Shown here: positions 1-8,282 of the stretch, in pieces
Layout of the letters: each line of letters opens with the position of its first letter
How positions within the stretch are numbered: the stretch's first letter is position 1
From: Filimonas zeae
Lineage (GTDB): Bacteria > Bacteroidota > Bacteroidia > Chitinophagales > Chitinophagaceae
Length of the DNA stretch: 64,000 bases
Reading direction: 5' to 3'
Assembly: GCF_014641615.1 (NCBI RefSeq)
Contig: NZ_BMIB01000003.1
Coordinates: 558,001-622,000, forward strand
The notes under the pieces: model-generated
The model's input: only the letters and a program-made list of their open reading frames with translations
Told to the model about the DNA's origin: nothing
Database searches by the model: none
Made by a program: the position numbers and the translations under genes

Positions 1-36
1 CCCTGGTGCGTTCATATTCCTTAAAACCCAAACTTC

Positions 37-723
37 ATGCGTATAACCTATACCGTTTGTTTTGCACTATGCCTTGTAATGCTTACCGGATGCTCCACCA
101 AAGGCCAGACACTTTCTCTTTTGGATTTACTGAAGCAGAAGCCGCACGATATTTTTTCCTCTAAAAACATGTTGTTTCAGCAATATGAGATAAAGGCAAA
201 TGAAAACTATAGTATTAAACTGTATGGTGAGAAATTGCCGGACACTGTTATGACGGTTATAGAACCGGAATATAGTATTAACTGGGAGCAGGAAGAGATA
301 CAGCCAGTGGTATCCTGCCTTTCAATACCGCTGCAATCGCCCCGTTTTATAGTAGATAAAACCGGCACCCCGCTGATTGTGGTTGCGGAACTGGGAAACG
401 ATGGACCGAAAGGCAAAGCGAAAGCCGGTGTTTTTAAAGATGAAGATGTGCTGAACCTTAAAAAAGCGCTTACCCAACAGTTTGGCAAGGAGAGAAAGGT
501 AAAAGAAGATTCTTTTGAAGGCAATGTATATGTATGGAAAAAGGCGCCATATACTATCAGGCTAACGATAGAAAACGAAAAATTTGAAAACAAATCCGGA
601 CACACGCGCAATGGTGTAGCCCAGGATGGCTGTAATGGTGTTCTTACCATTTACAATGGCATTGATCCTGCATTTCATGCTGAAGAATATAATTATTTCA
701 ACAACCCTGATATTCGCAAATAA
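37..723 (+). CDS. putative lipoprotein of unknown function
   Basis: 228 residues. The N-terminus is a lipoprotein signal: a short basic start, a hydrophobic stretch and the lipobox L-T-G-C with Cys19 as the predicted lipidated residue, so the product is expected in the cell envelope. No known domain is recognised in the mature part, which is a mixed hydrophilic sequence with two later cysteines. The stop codon lies 4 bases before the ATG of the next exported protein, so the two are probably co-transcribed and may act together. The 36 bases before the start hold nothing assignable. The export call is fairly safe; function is unknown. Confidence 0.75.
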   Translation: MRITYTVCFALCLVMLTGCSTKGQTLSLLDLLKQKPHDIFSSKNMLFQQYEIKANENYSIKLYGEKLPDTVMTVIEPEYSINWEQEEIQPVVSCLSIPLQSPRFIVDKTGTPLIVVAELGNDGPKGKAKAGVFKDEDVLNLKKALTQQFGKERKVKEDSFEGNVYVWKKAPYTIRLTIENEKFENKSGHTRNGVAQDGCNGVLTIYNGIDPAFHAEEYNYFNNPDIRK

Positions 724-727
724 CGCT

Positions 728-2104
728 ATGAAAAAACTGATAGTAAGCCTGCTCGTGTTGACTCCGATAATGCTGTTTGCCGGTGAATCGTACTGGAAAA
801 TTGAAAGAGTAAAACCGCTGATGAAAACAGGACTTTTTTTTGAAGTGGCGTTAGACCAGTTTTCCAATCTGGATCATATACTGTATGATGAGGATAAGAA
901 AGCCTTATGGTATTACGACACCTATTCATCTAAGATGCCTGAACGGCCGCTGGGCAATTCTCTGCTGCAGGAAGAGGGCGAACCTTCAAAAGAACGGCAT
1001 ATTGAAGCCAGAATAGTAGGAGGCGAGTTAAAGATACTGGTGTACCACAACAGCCGTAACATTGCTTTTATTGTATGTAAAAGAGTGGCTGATGATAAAA
1101 CCGCCTTTCTTGAAAAGGTAGATGCCAGCAGAAAAAAGTTGCAGGAATACATAGCAGATGCTGTTAAAAAGCATCCGCCGGTTACCATGCCTGCTGCTGC
1201 CGATAACACCAGCCAGGTGAAAGTTAAGTTAGAGGGCCTGGCATTGGCGCTGCCTGCAGACAGATACCTGGTGGTAAAAACGCAAACAGGTAGCTACGAA
1301 GCAATAGATAAACAGAATAAAGATCTTACAGCAGCATTCACCATTTATAAAGAAGCCTTTAACCGGAATGATTCTCTGAAGAAGGAGAGCCTGCATCCGC
1401 TGCTGAAAGAAGGTATGCTGCAACTGAACACATCGGCTTACTATGACTGGCAGGAAAAGAAAACGGGCATTTCAGGATATGCGTTAAGCAACAGCATACA
1501 GGCCGGTAATGTATACTATAATATGGTCAGCAGCGGACAAACGGAGTTAAAAGATATTTCACCCTATGTAGGCCCTTTCAGGAGCGCCACTACAGATACA
1601 GTCGGTGCCATAAGCCTGGAAGCTTACAATGCCGGTGGCACTTACAACCAGCCCCAGCGGACGGTAAAAGCCGGTACGCTTCAGCTACGGTTACCCACTG
1701 CATACGAGGTTACAGATTTTCTGGTATGGAATGAAAACTTTTTTTCGCTGGAACTAACACCAGAACTGAGTTTTAGCAGTGACAAACCTGATTGCCGGCT
1801 CTATAACATTAAGGATACTGCCGACAAAGATGCCAGCCCAACGGAAACAGCACGTGGTGGCTTATACAGCCTTAAAAACAGCAGTTTAAAAACTTCTATA
1901 CAGGATGTTCGTGAAAGCCTGCTGAAAGAAGGCGCCAGAATACTTGCTGAGGATAGCAACGGTGTTATGTATTACTACCATCAAAGTTGCTGGGTATGCA
2001 GATACCACCAGCAGGGTAATATGCACTATGTATATATGATAACATTGCCTGACCTTTCTGCCTGCGCCAGAGAATTCGGCAGGTCGGCGGGTATGTTTCA
2101 ATAG
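728..2104 (+). CDS. secreted protein of unknown function
   Basis: 458 residues from the ATG at 728. The frame is open upstream to 626, but that part overlaps the preceding gene, while the ATG at 728 begins a clear signal peptide (M-K-K-L-I-V then a hydrophobic core ending A-G). The mature protein has no domain I can name. It is rich in Tyr, Ser and Thr and ends in a Cys-containing segment (SCWVCRYH). It sits 4 bases behind the lipoprotein gene and likely forms an operon with it. A hairpin with 11-bp arms follows the stop. Periplasmic or surface location is inferred from the signal only. Confidence 0.75.
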   Translation: MKKLIVSLLVLTPIMLFAGESYWKIERVKPLMKTGLFFEVALDQFSNLDHILYDEDKKALWYYDTYSSKMPERPLGNSLLQEEGEPSKERHIEARIVGGELKILVYHNSRNIAFIVCKRVADDKTAFLEKVDASRKKLQEYIADAVKKHPPVTMPAAADNTSQVKVKLEGLALALPADRYLVVKTQTGSYEAIDKQNKDLTAAFTIYKEAFNRNDSLKKESLHPLLKEGMLQLNTSAYYDWQEKKTGISGYALSNSIQAGNVYYNMVSSGQTELKDISPYVGPFRSATTDTVGAISLEAYNAGGTYNQPQRTVKAGTLQLRLPTAYEVTDFLVWNENFFSLELTPELSFSSDKPDCRLYNIKDTADKDASPTETARGGLYSLKNSSLKTSIQDVRESLLKEGARILAEDSNGVMYYYHQSCWVCRYHQQGNMHYVYMITLPDLSACAREFGRSAGMFQ

Positions 2105-2118
2105 AAAACCGGTAAGGT

Positions 2119-2157
2119 GCCGGAAACTGCTTTCTATGTAAGGGGCCAGTTTCCGGC
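2119..2157 (+). terminator. hairpin after the first operon
   Basis: Perfect 11-bp inverted arms (GCCGGAAACTG at 2119-2129 and its complement at 2147-2157) with a 17-base loop, starting 14 bases after the preceding stop codon. No clear T-run follows, so termination is plausible but not certain. Confidence 0.4.
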
Positions 2158-2239
2158 TATTGTAAATGCTTTAATATACCGGAAAACCGGGATGAATTGT
2201 TACGGAATGTTTATGATCTTTCCTAAACAATTCAACAAA

Positions 2240-3661
2240 ATGAAAAACCTTATTTATCCCGTTCTGGGATTAATGCTCTGTGCCACAGCCTGCACAGGTA
2301 ATGATAGTGGTGATAAACCTGAGTTTACTTACGATGCTGTTAAGCCGGTTGATTTTCCTGCATCTTTGGCTATTCCGGGGTTTCAGTTTCCGCAGGATTC
2401 CACTACGCTGAACAAATGGATCAGCGAGTCGAAAGACGATAGTATTTATCTGCATGGCTGGGGCATCTGGACGGGTATTACGTCGTTTACTGCTGAAAAC
2501 ACAAAAGGCGATAGTATTCCGTTGCGGGTGTACGAAACCTGGCTTAGCCCGGAAGAAATGATTGACTCTATCAAGGGCATACCTCTAAAGCGTTCAAACA
2601 GAACCAATCTTAAAATTCCACATCAGTTAACACATTTTGGAAGTGCCCTGCAGGTGCAGCAGTCTATAAACGATAGCATACACGAGTCCGTTTCTTACAG
2701 CCCCGCTGCTTCCAGCTTTGCCATACAACAGAAGATATTTATGGCTACTGCCCTGAAGGCATTTGCCACACAGCAACGTACGCAAATTCCGTTTTTTCCC
2801 AACAACGCCATTACCATTAAGCCGGTATTTAAATTGCTGCCAGCTACCTCTGGCCAGAAGGTGTTTAGCATAGCCACCTGGCATGGGCCTATTGACTCGC
2901 TGGCGTCTTATCACGAAAAAGACTGGGGTACCTATGTTAATGTAGATATTACCAACACCATAAAGGATAGCAATACTTACCCGCTGAACGATTTTATACA
3001 TTACCGGCTGAATGCGGAAGATGCTTATTACTTTAATAAGCAGTTTACTGAAAACAGCGGTAATAAATGGGATGCCAAAGCAGGCGATGTGGTAATACTG
3101 GTGGCCATGCACGTGGGTACACGCGAAATAACCAACTGGACCTGGCAATCGTTCTGGTGGGCACCGGATGCGGATAATCCACCGGCGCCCAGCTCGCCAG
3201 CTATAGCCGCATTGCGCCCTGCAGCCTTAAAAGGCGCTGCCAGGCATTATGCTATGACGGTAGCTTACTACATGGTTAACCCCAAAGAACCTTATTCCGG
3301 AACCAATGTAACCGGAAAGCCTAACTATGCTTTTAACCCTTACCTGGAAGCTGGCTTTGGGCCCGGCGTATTTAACGATTCCATCAGTTACATCGCTACT
3401 GCAAAAGGTGAAAAAGTGTATTCTTACGCAGGTGTCAGAACCAACTGTATGAGTTGCCACAGAATGGCCACGGCTAATCCTGATTCATTGTTCAATAGCA
3501 ATAATTCTAATACACCGTATGTGGGTAACAGTTATGTAAGCGTAAACGACTCATTGTTTAAAAACCAGTTGCTGCTGGATTTTGCATGGTCAATACAGGG
3601 AAATATTGATACCACGGGCTGGGCGGCATATATAGCCAGCCAGCAACAAAAGAAGAAATAA
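2240..3661 (+). CDS. lipoprotein with a CxxCH heme-binding motif
   Basis: 473 residues from the ATG at 2240, which starts a lipoprotein signal (hydrophobic run ending A-T-A-C). The open frame reaches back to 2117 but that part does not look exported. Near the C-terminus is NCMSCHRM, a CxxCH motif of the type that binds heme c covalently, so the protein could be a cytochrome c-like lipoprotein. The rest is a large, Trp- and Tyr-rich domain I do not recognise. A monoheme protein of this size with one C-terminal site could pass electrons to an attached enzymatic domain, but that is inference. It is a stand-alone gene ending in a strong terminator. Confidence 0.75.
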   Translation: MKNLIYPVLGLMLCATACTGNDSGDKPEFTYDAVKPVDFPASLAIPGFQFPQDSTTLNKWISESKDDSIYLHGWGIWTGITSFTAENTKGDSIPLRVYETWLSPEEMIDSIKGIPLKRSNRTNLKIPHQLTHFGSALQVQQSINDSIHESVSYSPAASSFAIQQKIFMATALKAFATQQRTQIPFFPNNAITIKPVFKLLPATSGQKVFSIATWHGPIDSLASYHEKDWGTYVNVDITNTIKDSNTYPLNDFIHYRLNAEDAYYFNKQFTENSGNKWDAKAGDVVILVAMHVGTREITNWTWQSFWWAPDADNPPAPSSPAIAALRPAALKGAARHYAMTVAYYMVNPKEPYSGTNVTGKPNYAFNPYLEAGFGPGVFNDSISYIATAKGEKVYSYAGVRTNCMSCHRMATANPDSLFNSNNSNTPYVGNSYVSVNDSLFKNQLLLDFAWSIQGNIDTTGWAAYIASQQQKKK

Positions 3662-3672
3662 CAATGCATTGT

Positions 3673-3715
3673 AAAAAAACACGCTGTTTCGCGTTTGCGG
3701 AACAGCGTGCTTTTT
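3673..3715. terminator. bidirectional rho-independent terminator
   Basis: Arms CACGCTGTT (3680-3688) and AACAGCGTG (3701-3709) are flanked by an A-run on the left and a T-run (3711-3715) on the right. It sits between the convergent CxxCH lipoprotein and the DUF4406-like gene and can serve both. Confidence 0.8.
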
Positions 3716-3721
3716 ATAATG

Positions 3722-4084
3722 TTACCGGGCTGATGCCTCCGGCACTTCCTCCAGACTGTAATACACAGGCAACCCACGCTCACGGGCTTTTTTTACATCT
3801 TCATCTGCCCCTTTAGAAGCGCCTTCCAGCCGCAGTACTGCATCGCATTTTTCCAGCATGCGGTGTGCTATGGGGTATTGAATTTCTTCCCACGCTTTAT
3901 CGCCAGGTTGTTGAGAGCCGGCCAGCTTAATTAACGGCAGGGCCATCCATTCACCTATAAAAGGTATATGTCCTTTTCTGAACAAGGGCAAGGCAACAGA
4001 TTCCAGCTTTTCCAGGTTTTGTTTCATCAGTACAGCATCATCATTGGTTCCGCTGCGATAGGGGCCGGCTATAAGTATTAACAT
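3722..4084 (-). CDS. nucleoside 2-deoxyribosyltransferase-like (DUF4406-like) protein
   Basis: 120 residues from the ATG at 4084; the frame is open 13 codons further upstream, but the conserved fold begins at M-L-I-L-I-A-G-P-Y. The N-terminal GPYRSG followed by a long helix and a second segment (CDAVLRLEGASKGADED) matches the small Rossmann-like DUF4406/nucleoside 2-deoxyribosyltransferase-like proteins, where the first loop binds a nucleotide-type ligand. The substrate is unknown. It lies downstream of and in the same direction as the Crp-type gene, 61 bases apart. Confidence 0.6.
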   Translation of the reverse strand: MLILIAGPYRSGTNDDAVLMKQNLEKLESVALPLFRKGHIPFIGEWMALPLIKLAGSQQPGDKAWEEIQYPIAHRMLEKCDAVLRLEGASKGADEDVKKARERGLPVYYSLEEVPEASAR

Positions 4085-4145
4085 GAACGTTTGATTTCTG
4101 CGAAAAAAGACAGAATTGCGCACTTTAGGCTTAAAGTAGTTTAAG

Positions 4146-4733
4146 TTATTGTTTGCCCAGCTGTTTTTTACGGATGTTGCTTAAAAACTCCGGCGTAATG
4201 CCCAGGTAAGAGGCAATTTGTTTCTGCGTTAGTTTACCTGCCATTTGCGGGTATTTATTCAGAAAACGATAATAGCGCTCTTCTGCCTTTAGCGTCAGGT
4301 TTTCTATGGTGCGCAGTTGCTCCCTTGTATAGGCGTTTTGCATCAGTATGCGAAAAAAGCGTTCAAAGCCGGAAATGGTATGGAATAACTGATCAAAATG
4401 CAGTTTGCTGATGCTGAATACAACGCTGTCTTCCAGTGTTTCAATAAACGTCATACTGGGTTTTTCGTTCAGAAAGCAATACATATCTGTAAGCCACCAG
4501 TCTGCCATAGCAAACATAATAGTAGACTCTTTACCGCTCTCGTCAAGGCAATAGGACCGTAATGCACCGGAGTGAACGTAACTGAGTTGGTTACAGGCCT
4601 GACCTTCGGCCAGCAGGGTTGTTTTTTTAGGGATTTCTTTATAAGTAAGAATGGAGATAAAATGATCTTCTTCTGCTTTTGTTAGCGTTATGTGTTTTTG
4701 TAAATTATGTAGAATGGGAGTATGTATGCTCAT
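4146..4733 (-). CDS. Crp/Fnr-family transcriptional regulator
   Basis: 195 residues from the ATG at 4733, chosen because M-S-I-H-T-P starts the usual Bacteroidota cyclic-nucleotide-binding-like domain. Residues about 10-125 form the beta-barrel effector domain, followed by a long dimer helix. The C-terminus holds a short helix-turn-helix (LTQKQIASYLGITPEFLSNIRKK). The HTH is the compact type seen in many Bacteroidota Crp paralogues that lack a demonstrated ligand. It lies directly downstream of the flavin oxidoreductase gene, which it may or may not control. Confidence 0.85.
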   Translation of the reverse strand: MSIHTPILHNLQKHITLTKAEEDHFISILTYKEIPKKTTLLAEGQACNQLSYVHSGALRSYCLDESGKESTIMFAMADWWLTDMYCFLNEKPSMTFIETLEDSVVFSISKLHFDQLFHTISGFERFFRILMQNAYTREQLRTIENLTLKAEERYYRFLNKYPQMAGKLTQKQIASYLGITPEFLSNIRKKQLGKQ

Positions 4734-4875
4734 GTAATGATGAATGACAGCAAAGATAACTAAAGCATTTCTGACGGGATGAAGCTGCGCGTTCACACAA
4801 CATGGAGAATGTAGCGGCTACGCCACTCAGTAATTTGTATGCGCTGCTGAATGGAGCAGCATTACCGCTCAGCAA

Positions 4876-4906
4876 ACAGCCTGCTCCTTTGCGGGAAGCA
4901 GGCTGT
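4876..4906. other. hairpin between the Crp-type gene and the flavin oxidoreductase gene
   Basis: Perfect 10-bp inverted arms (ACAGCCTGCT, 4876-4885, and its complement, 4897-4906) with an 11-base loop. No T-run follows on either strand. It could attenuate transcription leaving the oxidoreductase gene, which ends at 4950 on the minus strand. Confidence 0.35.
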
Positions 4907-4949
4907 CTGTTGCCTGATTTATCCGTTATTGCGGGTTGGTTAGTACTTT

Positions 4950-5972
4950 TTAACGCCAACCTAAGCCTGGTGCAACATGTTGTAGAATAGACGAAAGCAC
5001 ATGAACATTGTACTCAACGCCTAAAGTATTGGGTATGGCCAAAAGAACCGTGTCTGCTTCCTGAATAGCTTCGTCCTCAGCCAGTTCTTTTATCAGCTGA
5101 TCGGGTTCAGCAGCATAACTTCTTCCAAAAATGGCGCGTTTATCGCTTTCTATGTAGCCTATTTTGTCGGTTCTGTTAGCTTCCTGCCCAAAGTAAAGCC
5201 TATCCTGATCGTTTACCAGCGCAAAAATAGACCGGCTAACCGATACACGCGGCTCCCGCTGGTGCCCTGCTTTTTTCCAGGCTTCTTTGTACAGCCGTAT
5301 CTGCTCTGCCTGCTGTATATGAAAAGGTTTACCGCCTTCATCAAATTTAAGCGTACTGCTCTGCAGGTGCATTCCGTTTTCGGCAGCCCATATTGCTGTG
5401 GCATTAGAAGCAGCACCCCACCAGATGCGTTCCCGCAGTCCGGGCGAATGTGGTTCCAGCCTTAACAAACCCGGTGGGTTGGGAAACATAGGGTAGGGGT
5501 TAGGGGTAGCAAAACCTCCTCCTTTCAGTTTGTCCAGAAACTCCAGTGTTTTACGGCGGCCCATTTCGGCATCCGTTTCTCCCGCGGCCGGTTCGTAACC
5601 AAAGTAGCGCCAGCCATCTATTACCTGTTCCGGCGACCCTCTGCTAACGCCCAGTTGCAACCGCCCCCGCGAAATTAAATCTGCCGCCCCTGCATCTTCC
5701 ACCATGTACATCGGATTTTCGTACCGCATATCAATTACGCCGGTGCCAATTTCAATGGTACTTGTTCTGGCGCCGATAGCCGATAACAATGGAAAAGGGG
5801 ATGCCAGTTGCGCTGCAAAATGGTGTACCCTAAAATACGCACCATCTAACCCTATTTCTTCCGCAGCAACAGCCAGATCTATGGACTGAAGCAGTGTATC
5901 GCCCGCTGTGCGCGTTTTATAGGCCGGATGATTGGACCAATGCCCGAATGATAAAAATCCTATTTTCTTCAT
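4950..5972 (-). CDS. LLM class flavin-dependent oxidoreductase (luciferase-like monooxygenase)
   Basis: 340 residues. The start at 5972 is supported by a strong Shine-Dalgarno sequence (AAAGGAGG) 5 bases upstream, unusual here because Bacteroidota genes rarely use one; an ATG 5 codons further upstream would place that site inside the gene. The sequence follows the bacterial luciferase-like TIM barrel: an N-terminal IGFLSFGHW strand, the AAEEIGLDGAYFRVHHF segment, IEIGTGVIDMRYENP and the conserved GRLQLGVSRGSP. Members use FMNH2 or F420 to oxidise small organics. The substrate is unknown. The gene is monocistronic or co-transcribed with the downstream Crp-type gene. Confidence 0.88.
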   Translation of the reverse strand: MKKIGFLSFGHWSNHPAYKTRTAGDTLLQSIDLAVAAEEIGLDGAYFRVHHFAAQLASPFPLLSAIGARTSTIEIGTGVIDMRYENPMYMVEDAGAADLISRGRLQLGVSRGSPEQVIDGWRYFGYEPAAGETDAEMGRRKTLEFLDKLKGGGFATPNPYPMFPNPPGLLRLEPHSPGLRERIWWGAASNATAIWAAENGMHLQSSTLKFDEGGKPFHIQQAEQIRLYKEAWKKAGHQREPRVSVSRSIFALVNDQDRLYFGQEANRTDKIGYIESDKRAIFGRSYAAEPDQLIKELAEDEAIQEADTVLLAIPNTLGVEYNVHVLSSILQHVAPGLGWR

Positions 5973-6196
5973 AACGCCTCCTTTCATGTGTTAAATATCC
6001 ATGGTAAAGATAATGATTACCGTTGTAGCGCGGTTGCCTGGCAGGTGCAGGCTTAGGATCAGATGCTGCTGATATGGGTATGGTAACCGGCTACACTATG
6101 GTGTAGTTTTCTGTGCAGAAGTGTTTTAACGCTTTTTTTACACGTAATTTGGACAGGAAAAGCAAACAATACGCACTACTTTAAAATATTACAGAT

Positions 6197-6436
6197 ATGA
6201 AACCTGAAGAATTAGGCAACGAAGCGTTGCTGCAGGAAGCTAAAAAAAGCAAAACCACCAGGGTGTACGATGCAGCTATCTTTGGTTTTTTAATTGGCGT
6301 GGCTGTTTACAGTACGGTTAGAAATGGCTTTGGTTTACTCACTTTTCTTCCGGTGATATATATACCTGTAGCAGCTAAGAATAAGGCTAAATATGCGGAG
6401 TTGGAGAGACTGCTGAAAGAAAGGAACCTGAAATAA
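6197..6436 (+). CDS. small two-helix membrane protein of unknown function
   Basis: 79 residues. A charged N-terminus (MKPEELGNEAL) is followed by two hydrophobic segments at about residues 27-42 and 45-57 and a charged C-terminal helix (AELERLLKERN). This is a small inner-membrane protein of a type common in Bacteroidota and without a known role. It stands alone behind a 220-base gap. That gap contains a CTACAC-N4-GTGTAG palindrome at 6091-6106 but no clear promoter box. The coding call is supported by ATG context and codon pattern; function is unknown. Confidence 0.65.
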   Translation: MKPEELGNEALLQEAKKSKTTRVYDAAIFGFLIGVAVYSTVRNGFGLLTFLPVIYIPVAAKNKAKYAELERLLKERNLK

Positions 6437-6466
6437 GCATTGCCGGCACCCATTGCCGGCTTCTGA

Positions 6467-6580
6467 TTACCGGAGCGGACAGCTGCCACATTGCTTGCCA
6501 CGGAGATATTTTTCGCAGCATTTCTTTTTCTTCTTTTTCTCTCTGCGCTTTTCCTTCTTTTTATCTTTCTTTTTTGACAT
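6467..6580 (-). CDS. very small lysine-rich protein with Cys-rich tail
   Basis: A 37-residue frame. The first 20 residues are almost all Lys, Arg and Glu; the tail has CCEKYLRGKQCGSCPLR with four cysteines, a possible small metal site. The basic head and CC...C..C tail make a real peptide more likely than a chance frame, but there is no homology evidence. It converges on the two-helix membrane gene; a GCCGGC-N7-GCCGGC hairpin lies between the two stops. Confidence 0.5.
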   Translation of the reverse strand: MSKKKDKKKEKRREKKKKKKCCEKYLRGKQCGSCPLR

Positions 6581-6689
6581 GGTAGTATACCCTGAAATTA
6601 CAACTTTCGATGCCTTATTGACTTAAAAGCCCTTATAATTGTCGTATACCGCCCCTGTAAAGGTGAATACATCCGTTACTTTTATAGCT

Positions 6690-7247
6690 ATGAAAATGAG
6701 AACCACTACGTTTTGCATGAACATCAGCCTGGATGGCTATTGCGATCATACGATAGGTAATCCTGATGAAGCGCTGATGGATTACTTTACAGGCACAATG
6801 GATGATGTTGACCTGATTTTCTACGGCCGCGTTATTTATCAGATGATGTTTCCCTATTGGGAGGAGGTGGCAAAAGCCCGGTCTGGAACGGCAGCTGAAA
6901 ACCGGTTTGCCGAAAAACTGATATCCATTAACAGAGTGGTGGTTTCGCGCACACTGGACAGTGCAGACGAACAAACACAGATTATCCGCAGTAACCCGGC
7001 AGAAGCACTACAGGCATTGAAGCAACAACCCGGCAAAAAGATTTCAGTAGACAGTGTAAGTATGCTTCCGGAACTGATAACAGCAGGCCTTATTGATGAG
7101 TTTCAACTGGTAATTCATCCGGTAATAGTGGGCAGTGGAAGGCGGCTGCTGGATGCAGGTAGTCTTCAGGAAAAGCTGAATTTACAGCTGGCTGATACGA
7201 TTGTTTTTAAATCGGGATGTGTGGCGCATCATTATGTGAAGCGGTAA
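6690..7247 (+). CDS. dihydrofolate reductase-family (RibD C-terminal-like) protein
   Basis: 185 residues from the ATG at 6690; an open extension to 6639 is not conserved in style. The sequence carries the features of RibD_C/YyaP-type reductases: NISLDGYCD near the N-terminus, DLIFYGRVIYQMM, VSRTL, and the nucleotide-binding segments DSVSMLPELITAGLIDEFQLVIHPVIVGSGRRLL. These proteins reduce small substrates with NADPH. In Bacteroidota most are uncharacterised and are not part of the riboflavin operon. It is monocistronic. Confidence 0.85.
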   Translation: MKMRTTTFCMNISLDGYCDHTIGNPDEALMDYFTGTMDDVDLIFYGRVIYQMMFPYWEEVAKARSGTAAENRFAEKLISINRVVVSRTLDSADEQTQIIRSNPAEALQALKQQPGKKISVDSVSMLPELITAGLIDEFQLVIHPVIVGSGRRLLDAGSLQEKLNLQLADTIVFKSGCVAHHYVKR

Positions 7248-7388
7248 TTGCTATAGGAAAGCGTTACGCCTTTACATAAGGGCGTTTGTCTTATTTTCCC
7301 CCTAAAGATGTCTTTGTTGCACTGTATAGAATTCTGAAAAGCCCCCCATTTTTGTATGGTCACTCACCAATCAAATCTGAGCAGCTTT

Positions 7389-8261
7389 ATGAAAACCAGG
7401 TTCAACACAAGAAATGTTTTTAAATTACTACTAATTGCAATTATTATGACCGCAGCATCTACATCCAATGCACAACAAATTAAACCTGCCGCCAGTGGGT
7501 ACGCGCCCGCCAACGGTATTCAGGTGTATTATGAAGTATACGGTGAGGGTAAGCCTATTGTTTTGTTACATGGCGCTTATTATACTATTGAAATGAACTG
7601 GAGCCAGCTGATACCTGAATTGGCAAAAACAAGAAAAGTAATTGCTATAGAAATGCAGGGGCATGGCCATACACCTTATTCTGATAGAAAATTATCCCGT
7701 GCTACTTTAGCCAGCGATGTGGAAAAAGTAATGGATTACCTGAAAGTGGATAGTGCGGATATAGTAGGGTATAGCTTTGGTGGCCAGGTTGCTTATCAGT
7801 TTGCTATTCAAAGCCCTGCACGGCTAAGGAATCTGGTTATCATTTCTTCTGTGTATAAAAGTGAAGGTTGGGTGCCTGAAATAAGCAGTGTATTCAAAAA
7901 AATGAAGCCGGAGTTTTTTGCCAATTCACCACTGCAAACGGCCTATGATGCGGTAGCGCCGGATAAAACAAAATGGATACCGTTTCTGGAACAGATGATG
8001 GCCCACGCCGGAGAACCATTTAATCTGGGTGACGAAAACATAGCTAAAATAACTGCCCCCGTATTGATTATATCGGGCGACAATGATGGCATGGATAAGG
8101 TAGAGCTGGCCAAAACATACAAACTGTTAGGCGGGGGAGTTGCTGCTGATATGCAGCCCATGCCCAAATCGCAGCTGGCCATTGTGCCCAATCAAAGCCA
8201 TGTAAGCCTGATGAAGCAGACGAAAATAATATGCGCTTATCTGGATAGTTTTCTGCAATAA
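7389..8261 (+). CDS. secreted alpha/beta hydrolase
   Basis: 290 residues from the ATG at 7389; an upstream in-frame ATG at 7356 would add 11 residues before a good signal peptide (hydrophobic run about residues 11-24, ending S-N-A-Q). The alpha/beta hydrolase fold is clear: oxyanion motif VLLHGAYY at about 58, nucleophile elbow G-Y-S129-F-G-G, acid within SGDNDGMD and the catalytic His in NQSHVS near the C-terminus. The triad is complete, so it should be an active esterase- or lipase-like enzyme in the periplasm. It converges on a second alpha/beta hydrolase with 21 bases between stops. Confidence 0.85.
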   Translation: MKTRFNTRNVFKLLLIAIIMTAASTSNAQQIKPAASGYAPANGIQVYYEVYGEGKPIVLLHGAYYTIEMNWSQLIPELAKTRKVIAIEMQGHGHTPYSDRKLSRATLASDVEKVMDYLKVDSADIVGYSFGGQVAYQFAIQSPARLRNLVIISSVYKSEGWVPEISSVFKKMKPEFFANSPLQTAYDAVAPDKTKWIPFLEQMMAHAGEPFNLGDENIAKITAPVLIISGDNDGMDKVELAKTYKLLGGGVAADMQPMPKSQLAIVPNQSHVSLMKQTKIICAYLDSFLQ

Positions 8262-8282
8262 ATAGCCTGCCCAAACGTGTTA

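Noticed and set aside
4802..4990. 62-residue plus-strand frame
   Set aside because: It overlaps the hairpin and runs into the oxidoreductase gene on the other strand; composition is not protein-like.
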